NCBI RefSeq assembly: GCF_001269345.1
Contig: NZ_CXOP01000002.1
Coordinates: forward strand, 2,170,853-2,234,852
Length of the DNA stretch: 64,000 nucleotides
Reading direction: 5' to 3'
Source of the DNA: Limnohabitans sp. 2KL-27
Lineage (GTDB): Bacteria; Pseudomonadota; Gammaproteobacteria; Burkholderiales; Burkholderiaceae_C
In this document: positions 39,844 to 48,066 of the stretch, piece after piece
Numbering within the stretch: the stretch's first letter is position 1
Layout of the letters: every line of letters starts with the position of its first letter
Translations under genes and position numbers: made by a program
The notes under the pieces: generated by a model
The model's database searches: none
What the model saw: the letters and a program-made list of their open reading frames with translations, nothing else
What the model was told of the DNA's origin: nothing

Positions 39844-40707
39844 ATGAAGGCACAGCGGGCGGCATCACTCCACGGGCTTATGTGGCCCGCAGTGGCCTTC
39901 GTCATATTGATGGTGGTATTTCCATTCGGCTATGCCTTTTGGCTGAGCCTGATGGATTACAAAATCGGACAGCCCCACCAATTTATCGGTCTGGGTAACT
40001 ATAGGGCGCTCCTGATCGACGAACAGTTCTGGAATGGAGCGCGACTGAGTGCAATCCTTTATGTCAGTGCACTCGCAGTGCAACTCGTTTTAGGAGTTGC
40101 CTTGGGGATGCTTTTGCACCGCGTGCAGGTCATGCGTGGCCTGCTACGGACACTGATGGTCTCGCCTTTTATGCTCCCTCCGGTGGTCATCGGAATGATG
40201 TCCATCGTGATTCTCGACCCTGGCATGGGGGTTGCTAATTTTTTACTGAAGTCAGCCAACCTGCCAACCAGTCTTTTCTTGGCTTCCACCGATTACGTGA
40301 TCTTCACTGTAGTGATGATTGATACTTGGCAGTGGACGCCTTTTGTGGCCCTGATCGTACTGGGCGGGTTGCAGTCGCTGCCCACGAAAATTTATGAAGC
40401 AGCGTCTATCGATGGTGCCACGGGATGGCGTGAATTTTTTTACATCACCCTGCCAATGTTAGGCCCCACGATCTTGACCGCCGCTGTGCTTCGCAGCGTT
40501 GACCTGCTGCGCTTTTTTGATGTGATATACATCACCACACAGGGCGGACCGGGCTATGCCTCCTCAACCCTCAATATCTACGCTTATCGCAAAGCGTTCG
40601 AATTTTCAGACTTGGGCTACGCGTCAGCCCTGATGATCACATTGAGCACCATCGTACTGGGTGCTGTGCTGGTGTTTTCGCAAATGCGAAAGAAGGTGAC
40701 TTGGTGA
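39844..40707 (+). CDS. ABC sugar transporter permease (MalF type)
   Basis: A 287-residue inner-membrane permease with six hydrophobic segments. The EAA loop that docks with the ATPase is EAASIDGATGWREFFYITLPMLGP near residues 180-203. It starts 11 bases after the binding-protein stop and overlaps the second permease. Its partners are the second permease and the MalK-like ATPase in the same operon. Confidence 0.92.
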   Translation: MKAQRAASLHGLMWPAVAFVILMVVFPFGYAFWLSLMDYKIGQPHQFIGLGNYRALLIDEQFWNGARLSAILYVSALAVQLVLGVALGMLLHRVQVMRGLLRTLMVSPFMLPPVVIGMMSIVILDPGMGVANFLLKSANLPTSLFLASTDYVIFTVVMIDTWQWTPFVALIVLGGLQSLPTKIYEAASIDGATGWREFFYITLPMLGPTILTAAVLRSVDLLRFFDVIYITTQGGPGYASSTLNIYAYRKAFEFSDLGYASALMITLSTIVLGAVLVFSQMRKKVTW

Positions 40708-41516
40708 GAAAAATCCTCCTAAAGTACCTGATGGGGCTTCAAGTTTTCATCTTGTGCATCGCACTTTTTGCCCCCATTGCATGGATGATTTTGGCCAGTT
40801 TCAAGAACCGCGCCGACATCACCAAGTATCCACCCCAGCTGCTTTTTACGCCTACCCTGGAAAACTACACCCAGCTGTTCACTAGAACTGATTTTTTGGA
40901 AAACACCCTCAATAGTTTTTATGTCGCTGGGGGCTCCACCTTGCTAGGCTTGTTACTGGCGGTGCCAGCAGCCTATGCCATCTCTTGGCACCGGCTGGTC
41001 TGGCCAGCCACCCTGACCCTGTTCGCTCGCATGGCACCCGGCACGCTGTTTTTGTTGCCGTGGTTCATCATGTTTTCCAATGTTGGTCTGTCCGGCACCC
41101 ACTTCGCTCTGATCATCACGCACGCGGTGATCACCGTGCCCATCGCCTTGTGGACCTTGCTCCCACACTTTGATGGTCTGCCAAGGGAGTTGACTGAGAG
41201 CGCTCAAATCGACGGCTGCGGTGCACTCAAGATTTTGCTGCTTATTGCCCTGCCAGTCGTGATGCCAGGGCTGATTGTGGCGGTGATCCTGTCCTTCATC
41301 TTCTCGTGGAACTATTTCCTTTTTGCGCTCGCACTTTCAGGCATCTCCTCAAAGACGGCTATTGTTGCGTCCTTTAATTTCATCGGCGAAGGTGTGACCA
41401 ACTGGGGGGCACTCATGGCAGCCGCCACAGTCATCGCCCTGCCACCGATCATCCTGACCTTTGTGATCCAGCGAAAACTGGTGGCAGGTCTTGCCTTTGG
41501 CGCAGTGAAAGGTTGA
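40704..41516 (+). CDS. ABC sugar transporter permease (MalG type)
   Basis: A 270-residue permease with six hydrophobic segments. The EAA-like loop is LTESAQIDGCGALKILLLIALPVVMPG near residues 165-190. The start is GTG 40704, overlapping the previous stop as GTGA, with AGAAGG seven bases upstream; TTG 40701 is the alternative. It completes the membrane part of the importer. Confidence 0.9.
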   Translation: MRKILLKYLMGLQVFILCIALFAPIAWMILASFKNRADITKYPPQLLFTPTLENYTQLFTRTDFLENTLNSFYVAGGSTLLGLLLAVPAAYAISWHRLVWPATLTLFARMAPGTLFLLPWFIMFSNVGLSGTHFALIITHAVITVPIALWTLLPHFDGLPRELTESAQIDGCGALKILLLIALPVVMPGLIVAVILSFIFSWNYFLFALALSGISSKTAIVASFNFIGEGVTNWGALMAAATVIALPPIILTFVIQRKLVAGLAFGAVKG

Positions 41517-41520
41517 TGAC

Positions 41521-42486
41521 ATGAAGGCAGCGAGGTTTGATGGCGAAGGCCAAATTTCGATCGCAGAGGTCCCTACACCCGTCGCCCCCGCTGGTGAGGT
41601 GTTGCTTCGGGTTAAGGCATGCTCTCTTTGTGGAAGCGACTTGCGCCCGTGGCGCAAGGGCTGGCCAGTGACGCCTGGGCACGAAATTTTTGGGATCGTC
41701 CAACATCCCGGTCATGCCCTTCATGGGAAAAGGTGCTTGGTTTACATCCCTGTCTGGTGCGGCCAATGTCCTGAATGCTTAGCCGGTCAACACCACATTT
41801 GCCGTAACGCCAACGAACTGATTGGTTGGCAAAGGCCTGGTGGCTACGCGCAATATGTCAGCGTGCCTGATCAATGCCTCTTGCCGGTACCCGATGACAT
41901 CCCTGATCATCTGGCCCCCTTGCTGCTGGATACGATCGGTACGGCCGGTCACGGTGTTCGCCTGAGCCGCAAGATCGTCAATTCGGGCAAAGCATTGGTG
42001 ATGGGCGCTGGCCCTATCGGGCTGGGGGGATTGCTGGTTCTACAGAACTTTGGCTTTGAGCGAGTTGAGGTGTTTGATCCGAATCGATTTCGTCGCGAAT
42101 TTGCCGCTTCACTCGGTGCTGTCGCGCTGGAATCGGTAGACCTTACTGCGGCCTACGATCTTGTCCTAGAGTGCAGCGGCAAGGATGCCGGGCGCCAGAC
42201 TGCCCTAGAGGCGGTCAGAGCCCATGGCGCTGTGGTGCAATTGGGTGAATCTGACACATGGCAGGTCCATGAGACGAAGGCTATTCGGCGCAAGGATTTT
42301 TACTACATCCGCTCGTTTTACTTCCCAATCAGCGAGTACGCAGAAAACATCGAGATTCTGCGCAAGAAAAGACCCCAATTCGAGCAACTGGTCGATGCTC
42401 AAGTCCCTCTGGAGGGTCTTTCTGACCTGTTCGTTAGATTTGCAGCAGGCGACCGCATCAAGCCCCAACTTCATATTCATGATTGA
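41521..42486 (+). CDS. Zinc-dependent alcohol dehydrogenase (MDR family)
   Basis: A 321-residue medium-chain dehydrogenase. The catalytic zinc region is CSLCGSDLRPWRKGWPVTPGHEIFG near residues 35-60, and the structural zinc lobe is intact: CGQCPECLAGQHHIC near residues 80-95. The Rossmann fold is near residue 155 (KALVMGAGPIGLGGLLVLQNFGF). Members with this layout oxidise polyols or sugars such as sorbitol, galactitol or L-threonine. In this operon it could oxidise the imported substrate, or reduce the aldehyde released by aldol cleavage. It sits between the permease and ATPase genes, so it is an integral part of the transcription unit. Confidence 0.88.
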   Translation: MKAARFDGEGQISIAEVPTPVAPAGEVLLRVKACSLCGSDLRPWRKGWPVTPGHEIFGIVQHPGHALHGKRCLVYIPVWCGQCPECLAGQHHICRNANELIGWQRPGGYAQYVSVPDQCLLPVPDDIPDHLAPLLLDTIGTAGHGVRLSRKIVNSGKALVMGAGPIGLGGLLVLQNFGFERVEVFDPNRFRREFAASLGAVALESVDLTAAYDLVLECSGKDAGRQTALEAVRAHGAVVQLGESDTWQVHETKAIRRKDFYYIRSFYFPISEYAENIEILRKKRPQFEQLVDAQVPLEGLSDLFVRFAAGDRIKPQLHIHD

Positions 42487-42493
42487 TTACCCT

Positions 42494-43549
42494 ATGGCTG
42501 GCGTCACCATTCGCAATGTCAAAAAGAACTACGGCGACGTCAAGGTCATTCGTGATCTGAGCGTTGAAATTCAAGCCGGCGAATTTCTAGTCTTTGTCGG
42601 ACCATCAGGATGCGGGAAATCCACACTCCTGCGCATGATCGCTGGACTCGAGAGTTTTGAGTCTGGCGAAATCCATATCAATGGCAATCGCGTCAATGAC
42701 CTGCACCCGAGCAAGCGCGACATCGCCATGGTCTTCCAAGAGTACGCACTGTATCCGCACATGTCAGTAAGAAAGAACATGGGATTTGGGCTGAAGATGC
42801 GTGGCTACCCAGCGCAAGAAATCGACCAGCGCATCGACAGCGCAGCGGCGATTTTGCAGATCGAACCTTTGCTCGAACGCAAGCCGCGAGAACTCTCTGG
42901 CGGCCAGCGCCAACGTGTGGCAATGGGTCGCGCCATTGTGCGAAACCCCCAGGTTTTTTTGTTCGATGAGCCGCTGTCCAACCTAGATGCCAAGCTTCGC
43001 GTGGACATGCGAAGCGAGATCAAGGCGCTCCATCAGCGCTTAAAAACCACTTCAGTCTATGTCACCCATGACCAGGTCGAGGCGATGACCATGGCTGACC
43101 GAATCGTCGTGCTCAATAAGGGTGAAATTGAGCAAGTGGGCACCCCACTGGAGCTTTACAACGCCCCGGTTTCGCGCTTTGTCGCCGGCTTCCTTGGCTC
43201 GCCGCCGATGAACTTTTTACCGGTGCAATTGCAGCCAAATCGTATCGACCTGCCAAACGGTCAGTCGATACCTTATGCGGGCTCTTTTTTGGGCGCTGCG
43301 GACTTGGGGATCCGGCCAGAAAACTTGTCTGTCGTACCTGACGGAGAAAATGCACACCTCAGTGGCGAAGTATCCCTGATCGAGCCCCTTGGTGCCGATA
43401 CCCTCATCACCATCAAGACCGGCGTGCACAAAATTGTCGCACGCGTGATTGGTGCCTCCTCGATGCGACTTGGCGAGCAAGCAGGCCTCACCTGGCGCGC
43501 GCAGGACCATCATCTTTTTGAAGGTGCCAGCGGACAGAGGCTGACATGA
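42494..43549 (+). CDS. ABC sugar transporter ATP-binding protein (UgpC/MalK type)
   Basis: Energises the importer. Walker A is VGPSGCGKSTLLRMIAGL near residue 37, the Q-loop VFQEYALYPHMSV, the signature LSGGQRQRVAMGRAIVRNP near residue 134, Walker B FLFDEPLSNLDA, and the H-loop YVTHDQVEAMTMADR. A C-terminal TOBE domain (about residues 235-350, LGIRPENLSV) is present. I start at ATG 42494 (MAGVTIRNVKK); ATG 42479 is also open and would overlap the dehydrogenase stop. The length is about 351 residues. It overlaps the kinase gene as ATGA. Confidence 0.93.
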   Translation: MAGVTIRNVKKNYGDVKVIRDLSVEIQAGEFLVFVGPSGCGKSTLLRMIAGLESFESGEIHINGNRVNDLHPSKRDIAMVFQEYALYPHMSVRKNMGFGLKMRGYPAQEIDQRIDSAAAILQIEPLLERKPRELSGGQRQRVAMGRAIVRNPQVFLFDEPLSNLDAKLRVDMRSEIKALHQRLKTTSVYVTHDQVEAMTMADRIVVLNKGEIEQVGTPLELYNAPVSRFVAGFLGSPPMNFLPVQLQPNRIDLPNGQSIPYAGSFLGAADLGIRPENLSVVPDGENAHLSGEVSLIEPLGADTLITIKTGVHKIVARVIGASSMRLGEQAGLTWRAQDHHLFEGASGQRLT

Positions 43550-44451
43550 GCCGTCTCGTCTGTTTAGGAATGGTCGTCAAAGATATCGTTTTTCGAGTCC
43601 CCAAGATCCCTTCTCTACCCCAAAAGCTGACCGCATTTGAATTGCGAAGCCAGTTCGGCGGGATGGCTGCGACCGCTGCGGCTGCGGCGGCTGCGCTCGG
43701 GGGCAAGGTCGAATTTTGGGGGCGAATTGGTGATGACGAATCGGGCCAAGAGGCCATGCACGCATTTCGACGTCGAGGAGTCGAGCCACGATTGAGCGTC
43801 ACCATCGGTTCGCAGTCGCCCATGTCCGCAGTCATTGTTGATGAAGCTGGAGAACGCATGCTGGCGGTCTACACTGGCCTGCTTGATCCAGCAACGGATT
43901 GGCTGCCGCTTGAAAAGCTCCAAGGCGCAGGTGCAGTACACGCCGATTTTCGCTGGGTCGAGGGAGCCCGTGCACTTTACGAAGCCGCACGCGCCCAAGG
44001 TATTCCGCGGGTACTGGATGCGGACGCGGGCAACAATGAGGCGGTCCGGTCCCTCATCGCACTCGCAGATCACGTTATTTTTTCCGAGCGCGGCCTGGCA
44101 GAAATAGCCGGTGACATGCCGGCCGATCAGGCACTGCTCCAAGTGGCACAGGACGCAGCCGAGGATCCGTCGAGGGTGATGGGTGTCACGTTGGGCGACC
44201 GGGGCAGCCTCTTTTGCCACGCGGGTCGCATTCATGCCTTTGCTGCGCCTCGCATCAAGCCCACAGATACCAATGGCGCTGGAGATGTTTTTCACGGTGC
44301 CTACGCATTGGCGTTGGCGCGAGGTCAGTCTTGGGTCCAGTCTGTGAACTACGCCACGACCGCGGCTAGCCTCAAATGCACGCGTGACCACGGTTGGGAC
44401 CAACTGCCCGATCACGAAGAAGTGACAGCCTTCATGCAGGCTCATTCATGA
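43546..44451 (+). CDS. PfkB-family sugar kinase, YihV-like
   Basis: A 301-residue ribokinase-fold kinase resembling 6-deoxy-6-sulfofructose kinase YihV. Shared text with the E. coli enzyme (recalled from memory) includes FGGMAATAAAAAAALGG against its GGGPAATAAVAAARLG, VHADFRWVEGARALYEAAR against VLADVRWHDGAKKAF, and HVIFSERGLAEIAGD. The catalytic GAGD motif is in DTNGAGDVFHGAYALALARG near residue 245. The arginine of DFRW and the lysine of PQKL align with sulfonate-contacting positions I recall (K27, R138). The third, N109, aligns with valine. So a sulfosugar, or another ketose phosphate position, remains possible. It overlaps both flanking genes as ATGA. Confidence 0.85.
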   Translation: MSRLVCLGMVVKDIVFRVPKIPSLPQKLTAFELRSQFGGMAATAAAAAAALGGKVEFWGRIGDDESGQEAMHAFRRRGVEPRLSVTIGSQSPMSAVIVDEAGERMLAVYTGLLDPATDWLPLEKLQGAGAVHADFRWVEGARALYEAARAQGIPRVLDADAGNNEAVRSLIALADHVIFSERGLAEIAGDMPADQALLQVAQDAAEDPSRVMGVTLGDRGSLFCHAGRIHAFAAPRIKPTDTNGAGDVFHGAYALALARGQSWVQSVNYATTAASLKCTRDHGWDQLPDHEEVTAFMQAHS

Positions 44452-45254
44452 CCGACGCGCTCACCCCCCGTTCACGCCGCGAAAAGATTTTGGAACTCGT
44501 CAAGCAGGCGGGTTACATGCCTATTGAGGCTCTGACCTTGAATTTCCAGGTGACACCGCAGACGATCCGTGTAGATCTCAATGTGCTGGCCGACGAAGGC
44601 CGGGTCGTACGCCATCACGGGGGCGCTTCGATCCCCTCAAGTGTGACCAACACCGACTACGAATCCCGTCGATCAGATTTTGCTGGCGTCAAATCCAGTC
44701 TGGCTCAAGCCGTTTCGAACACCATCTCTGACAAAAGCGCGGTGTTCATGGCGCTGGGAACCACAATGCTGGCGATGGCTGCGGCGTTGTCAAATCGCAA
44801 AGGTTTGAAGATCATCACCAACCACACCGAGGCAGCCTTGATGCTCGCCAAGCAACCAGGATTTGACGTGGTCGTACTCGGCGGTCGACTTGATCCGAGG
44901 AATCTCGGAACCACGGGGCCCATGACCCTCGAGGCTGTAGCCAACTACCGACCAGACGTTTGCATTTTCAGCGCGGGTGGCATCGACACTGAAGGAAACA
45001 TCTTGGACTACTACGAGCACGAGGCAGCCATCGTGCGCCTCATGATCAAGCGCTCGCGCCGGAGTATTTTGGCAGTGGATCACAGCAAGTTTGGCCGCAG
45101 CGCTTCAGTGCTTGTGGGCAATGTGGCGGACATCCACCAGCTTTTTACCGATAAGCCGCCGCCCGCCGGCATCAAGAAGCTCTTGAAGCTACACAAGACC
45201 GACCTGATCCAGGTTCCCCAACGACATGCAGGAAATTTCCATGGCCGCTCCTAA
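44448..45254 (+). CDS. DeoR family transcriptional regulator, YihW-like
   Basis: A 268-residue repressor. The N-terminal helix-turn-helix is SRREKILELVKQAGYMPIEALTLNFQVTPQTIRVDLNVLADEG followed by the family mark VVRHHGGA. The C-terminal sugar-phosphate sensor domain starts near residue 90 and has ITNHTEAALMLAKQPGFDVVVLGG, SAGGIDTEGNILDYYEHEAAIVRLM and LAVDHSKFG. It starts at ATG 44448, overlapping the kinase stop as ATGA. Its position beside YihV- and YihT-like genes parallels E. coli YihW. It probably binds the CGAARTCGAAA repeats upstream of the operon and is released by a phosphorylated intermediate. Confidence 0.9.
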   Translation: MTDALTPRSRREKILELVKQAGYMPIEALTLNFQVTPQTIRVDLNVLADEGRVVRHHGGASIPSSVTNTDYESRRSDFAGVKSSLAQAVSNTISDKSAVFMALGTTMLAMAAALSNRKGLKIITNHTEAALMLAKQPGFDVVVLGGRLDPRNLGTTGPMTLEAVANYRPDVCIFSAGGIDTEGNILDYYEHEAAIVRLMIKRSRRSILAVDHSKFGRSASVLVGNVADIHQLFTDKPPPAGIKKLLKLHKTDLIQVPQRHAGNFHGRS

Positions 45255-46116
45255 ACCTATTGATGCATTAACCCGGCCCTCGGGCGCCTTTGCCATGCTT
45301 GCGATCGACCAGCGTGAATCGATGCGCGCCATGTTTGGCGAGTATCAAAAAACACCGGTGAGCGACCAACAACTCACCGACTTTAAGTTGGCAGCGCTTC
45401 GAGCTCTTTCACCACTGGCTTCTGCTGTCCTGATAGACCGCCAGTTTGCCTGGCGCCAGGCGATCGACCAGCACGCCGTGGCGCCCAGCTGCGGGTTGAT
45501 CGCTGCAGCAGATGATTTCATTCCCAGCCCCAACGAAATCGTCTCTGACGTGAGGATCGACGAGAAAGTCGAGCCGCTGTCGGTCAAGGCCGATGGTGCA
45601 TTGGCACTCAAGTTGCTGGTGCTGTGGCGTCCAGATGAAAGCGCGGAGGTTCGCAAGGACATGGTGCGTGATTTCATCGGTCGATGTCGACAGGCGGGGC
45701 TCGTGAGCATCATCGAGCCGGTATCTCGTAAGCCTCGTGACGGACGAGCCTGGGACACAAATGACGGCATACAGGCCGCGGCCGAAGAATTAGGCAACCT
45801 GGGCGCTGACCTCTACAAAGCCGAGGTACCTTTGCATGGACAAGGCGGTGAACGCGCAGTGCGTGGGGCGAGCGCGCGTCTCAATCAGACAATCAAGGGG
45901 CCTTGGGTGGTGCTGTCCTCGGGCGTATCGCCCGACGATTTTCCGCAGGCTGTTGAATGGGCATGCAGGGAAGGTGCAAGCGGATTTCTGGCCGGTCGTG
46001 CCGTTTGGCGAAATGTCATTGGAAGCCGTGACATCCCGCGAGCCCTGATCGACGACGCTGCGGTGCGCCTGCAACGTCTGATCGATGTGGTGGATCGCGT
46101 GGTCGTTCGCTGCTGA
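45241..46116 (+). CDS. Class I aldolase, YihT (sulfofructosephosphate aldolase)-like
   Basis: A 291-residue TIM-barrel aldolase close to YihT. Landmarks match in order: LTRPSGAFAMLAIDQRESMRAMF at the start, the Schiff-base lysine in GADLYKAEVPLHGQG, VVLSSGVSPDDFPQAVEWA and GASGFLAGRAVW. YihT cleaves 6-deoxy-6-sulfofructose 1-phosphate to dihydroxyacetone phosphate and sulfolactaldehyde; related LacD enzymes cleave tagatose 1,6-bisphosphate. I prefer ATG 45241 (MAAPKPIDAL), with AGGA just upstream; ATG 45226 is open. It overlaps the DeoR gene by 14 bases. Similarity to YihT over the whole length is high by eye, but substrate is not proven. Confidence 0.87.
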   Translation: MAAPKPIDALTRPSGAFAMLAIDQRESMRAMFGEYQKTPVSDQQLTDFKLAALRALSPLASAVLIDRQFAWRQAIDQHAVAPSCGLIAAADDFIPSPNEIVSDVRIDEKVEPLSVKADGALALKLLVLWRPDESAEVRKDMVRDFIGRCRQAGLVSIIEPVSRKPRDGRAWDTNDGIQAAAEELGNLGADLYKAEVPLHGQGGERAVRGASARLNQTIKGPWVVLSSGVSPDDFPQAVEWACREGASGFLAGRAVWRNVIGSRDIPRALIDDAAVRLQRLIDVVDRVVVRC

Positions 46117-46139
46117 GACAGGCTCGCACCAGGCCCCAT

Positions 46140-46883
46140 ATGGCTGAGAACAACTTCATATCACCCATCGAAGCCCAGGTTCGCCGGGAATTGGCCGCCT
46201 TTTATAGGCTGATGGCGCACTTCAATATGACGGATTTGATCGACACGCATATCAGCGCGCGCGTGCCCGGAACGCCCGACCATTTCCTCATTAACCGCTA
46301 TGGCGTTCTCTTTGACGAAATGCGTTCGCAGGATTTGGTCAAGATCGATCTGCAGGGGCGTTTGGTAGAAGGCCAAGACCCTGCGAACTCACGCATCAAC
46401 CTAGCGGGTTTCACCATTCATTCCGCAATCCATGCCGCGCGACACGATCTGGCCTGTGTGGTTCACACCCACACAACCGATGGAATAGCAGTTTCTTGCC
46501 AAGCGGAGGGACTATTGCCTATCAGCCAGCACGCTCTGAAGTTCTTCAACCGGATCGGTTACCACGACTACGAAGGTGTTGCGCTCGATCTGGACGAGCG
46601 CGCCCGCCTAGCCAGGAGCATGGGTCCGCATGAGGTGATGATCCTGCGCAATCACGGCTTGGTGGCTGCGGGCTCGTCTATCCCTAAGGCATTTCACAAC
46701 ATCATGTTTTTGGAGCGTGCCTGCAGCGCACAGATCAAGGCACTGAGTGGTGGACGCCCGTTGTCGATCCCAAGTCCCGAGGTCTGTGCGCGAGCAAGCG
46801 AGCAAGGCTCTGATCGAGCCGAGGTGTCCGAGATCGTGCAACTAGGTTGGGATGCAGCTTTGCGGCTGTTACGCCCAATCTGA
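46140..46883 (+). CDS. Adducin-like/class II aldolase family protein
   Basis: A 247-residue protein of the class II aldolase/adducin fold. Zinc-ligand histidines are visible in CVVHTHTTDGIAVS and in MILRNHGLVAAG. The glutamate that serves as catalytic base in fuculose-phosphate aldolase (EWRFH stretch) is replaced: this protein has AGFTIHSAIHAARHD at that place, as in adducin head domains. GLLPISQHAL and IGYHDYEG are also adducin-like. It may therefore be a decarboxylase, epimerase-like or non-catalytic member rather than a true aldolase. It lies between the two class I aldolase genes of the operon. Confidence 0.82.
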   Translation: MAENNFISPIEAQVRRELAAFYRLMAHFNMTDLIDTHISARVPGTPDHFLINRYGVLFDEMRSQDLVKIDLQGRLVEGQDPANSRINLAGFTIHSAIHAARHDLACVVHTHTTDGIAVSCQAEGLLPISQHALKFFNRIGYHDYEGVALDLDERARLARSMGPHEVMILRNHGLVAAGSSIPKAFHNIMFLERACSAQIKALSGGRPLSIPSPEVCARASEQGSDRAEVSEIVQLGWDAALRLLRPI

Positions 46884-46935
46884 TCAGCCGGCTGGGCTCA
46901 TTTTTGATCTCGAAATTTTTGAAGGCCACCTCGAC

Positions 46936-47985
46936 ATGCTATTGACGCCACTGAACTTGGGCAAGACTCGAGGCATGCGACGCCTGGCCAATCAAACCGG
47001 GCATTTCACGACCATTGCCCTGGACCAACGTCCACCGATTGCTCAGATACTGGCAGCGCGAAGGGGTGTCGCTCCTGATCAGGTAGGTTTTGACGACATG
47101 ATGGCGGCCAAGCGCGTCATCGTGGAGACCCTGGGCCCTAGCGCAAGCGCCATGTTGTTTGATCCAAATTACGCACTACCCGCTGCGATCGCTTGCTTGC
47201 CAGCGCACACAGGTCTGATCGTGACACTCGAGGACCATCGGTTTCAAGATACGCCAGGTGGGCGTATGTCGAACTCGATTGCCAATTGGAATGTCGACAA
47301 GATCAAGCGCTTAGGCGGCGATGGGGTTAAGGTGCTGGCGTGGTACCGTCCCGATGCCGCGCCCGAGGTCTTGGCCCATCAAAAAGCCTATGTGAAACAC
47401 GTGGGCGACGAGTGTCGTCGCTGTGATATTGCGTATGTGCTTGAACTCTTAACCTATCCGTTCAAGAGGCTCGACGGCAAGCCTTGTCCACAATTGCCAG
47501 AAGTACAGGCGCAAAACGTGATCGACAGCCTGCGCGAATTTTCAAAGCCCGAATATGGGGTGGATTTGTTCAAATTGGAAAGCCCACTGCCGGGCGCAAG
47601 CTTGCCTGAAACGGACGGATCGGTTCCGCATCAGTTGGCGCTCAATTGGTTCAACGAGATGGGACGAATCTGCCGCGAAGCGAGCGTGCCGTGGGTGATG
47701 TTGTCCGCGGGGGTGACGCCTGAGCAGTTCTTGCGGGTCATGCATTACGCTTACGCCGCGGGTGCCAATGGCTTCTTAGCTGGACGAGCGATCTGGTCTG
47801 AAGCACTGCAATGTTTTCCTGATTTGCAAGCTTGCCGCGAGGTACTGCGCGTGCAGAGCCTGCAGACTCTCCAGCGCCTTATGGATCTCACGCACAGAGA
47901 GGGGCAAGCTTGGACACCGAGCTATAACGGCTTGGATCAAATTCAAGTCGAGGGCGATATGTGCAACGCCTACACCAGCTCCTGA
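46936..47985 (+). CDS. Tagatose-1,6-bisphosphate aldolase-like (LacD family)
   Basis: A 349-residue class I aldolase distantly related to the YihT-like protein in the same operon. Landmarks are TTIALDQRPPIAQIL near residue 25, LIVTLEDHRFQDTPGGR, the Schiff-base lysine in VDLFKLESPLPGAS near residue 215, WVMLSAGVTPEQFLRVMHYAYAAGANGFLAGRAIW near residue 260. I start at ATG 46936 (MLLTPLNLGKTRG); an ATG at 46852 lies inside the preceding gene. Having both a YihT-like and a LacD-like aldolase suggests two cleavage substrates or a heteromer. No terminator is visible after it. Confidence 0.85.
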   Translation: MLLTPLNLGKTRGMRRLANQTGHFTTIALDQRPPIAQILAARRGVAPDQVGFDDMMAAKRVIVETLGPSASAMLFDPNYALPAAIACLPAHTGLIVTLEDHRFQDTPGGRMSNSIANWNVDKIKRLGGDGVKVLAWYRPDAAPEVLAHQKAYVKHVGDECRRCDIAYVLELLTYPFKRLDGKPCPQLPEVQAQNVIDSLREFSKPEYGVDLFKLESPLPGASLPETDGSVPHQLALNWFNEMGRICREASVPWVMLSAGVTPEQFLRVMHYAYAAGANGFLAGRAIWSEALQCFPDLQACREVLRVQSLQTLQRLMDLTHREGQAWTPSYNGLDQIQVEGDMCNAYTSS

Positions 47986-48066
47986 GAGCGACTTGGTCAT
48001 CGGTCATTCAGGGCAAACAGTGAATTGTCTGTCAATCATGGCCGTGTCTTGAGCCGTCGATGTAGA

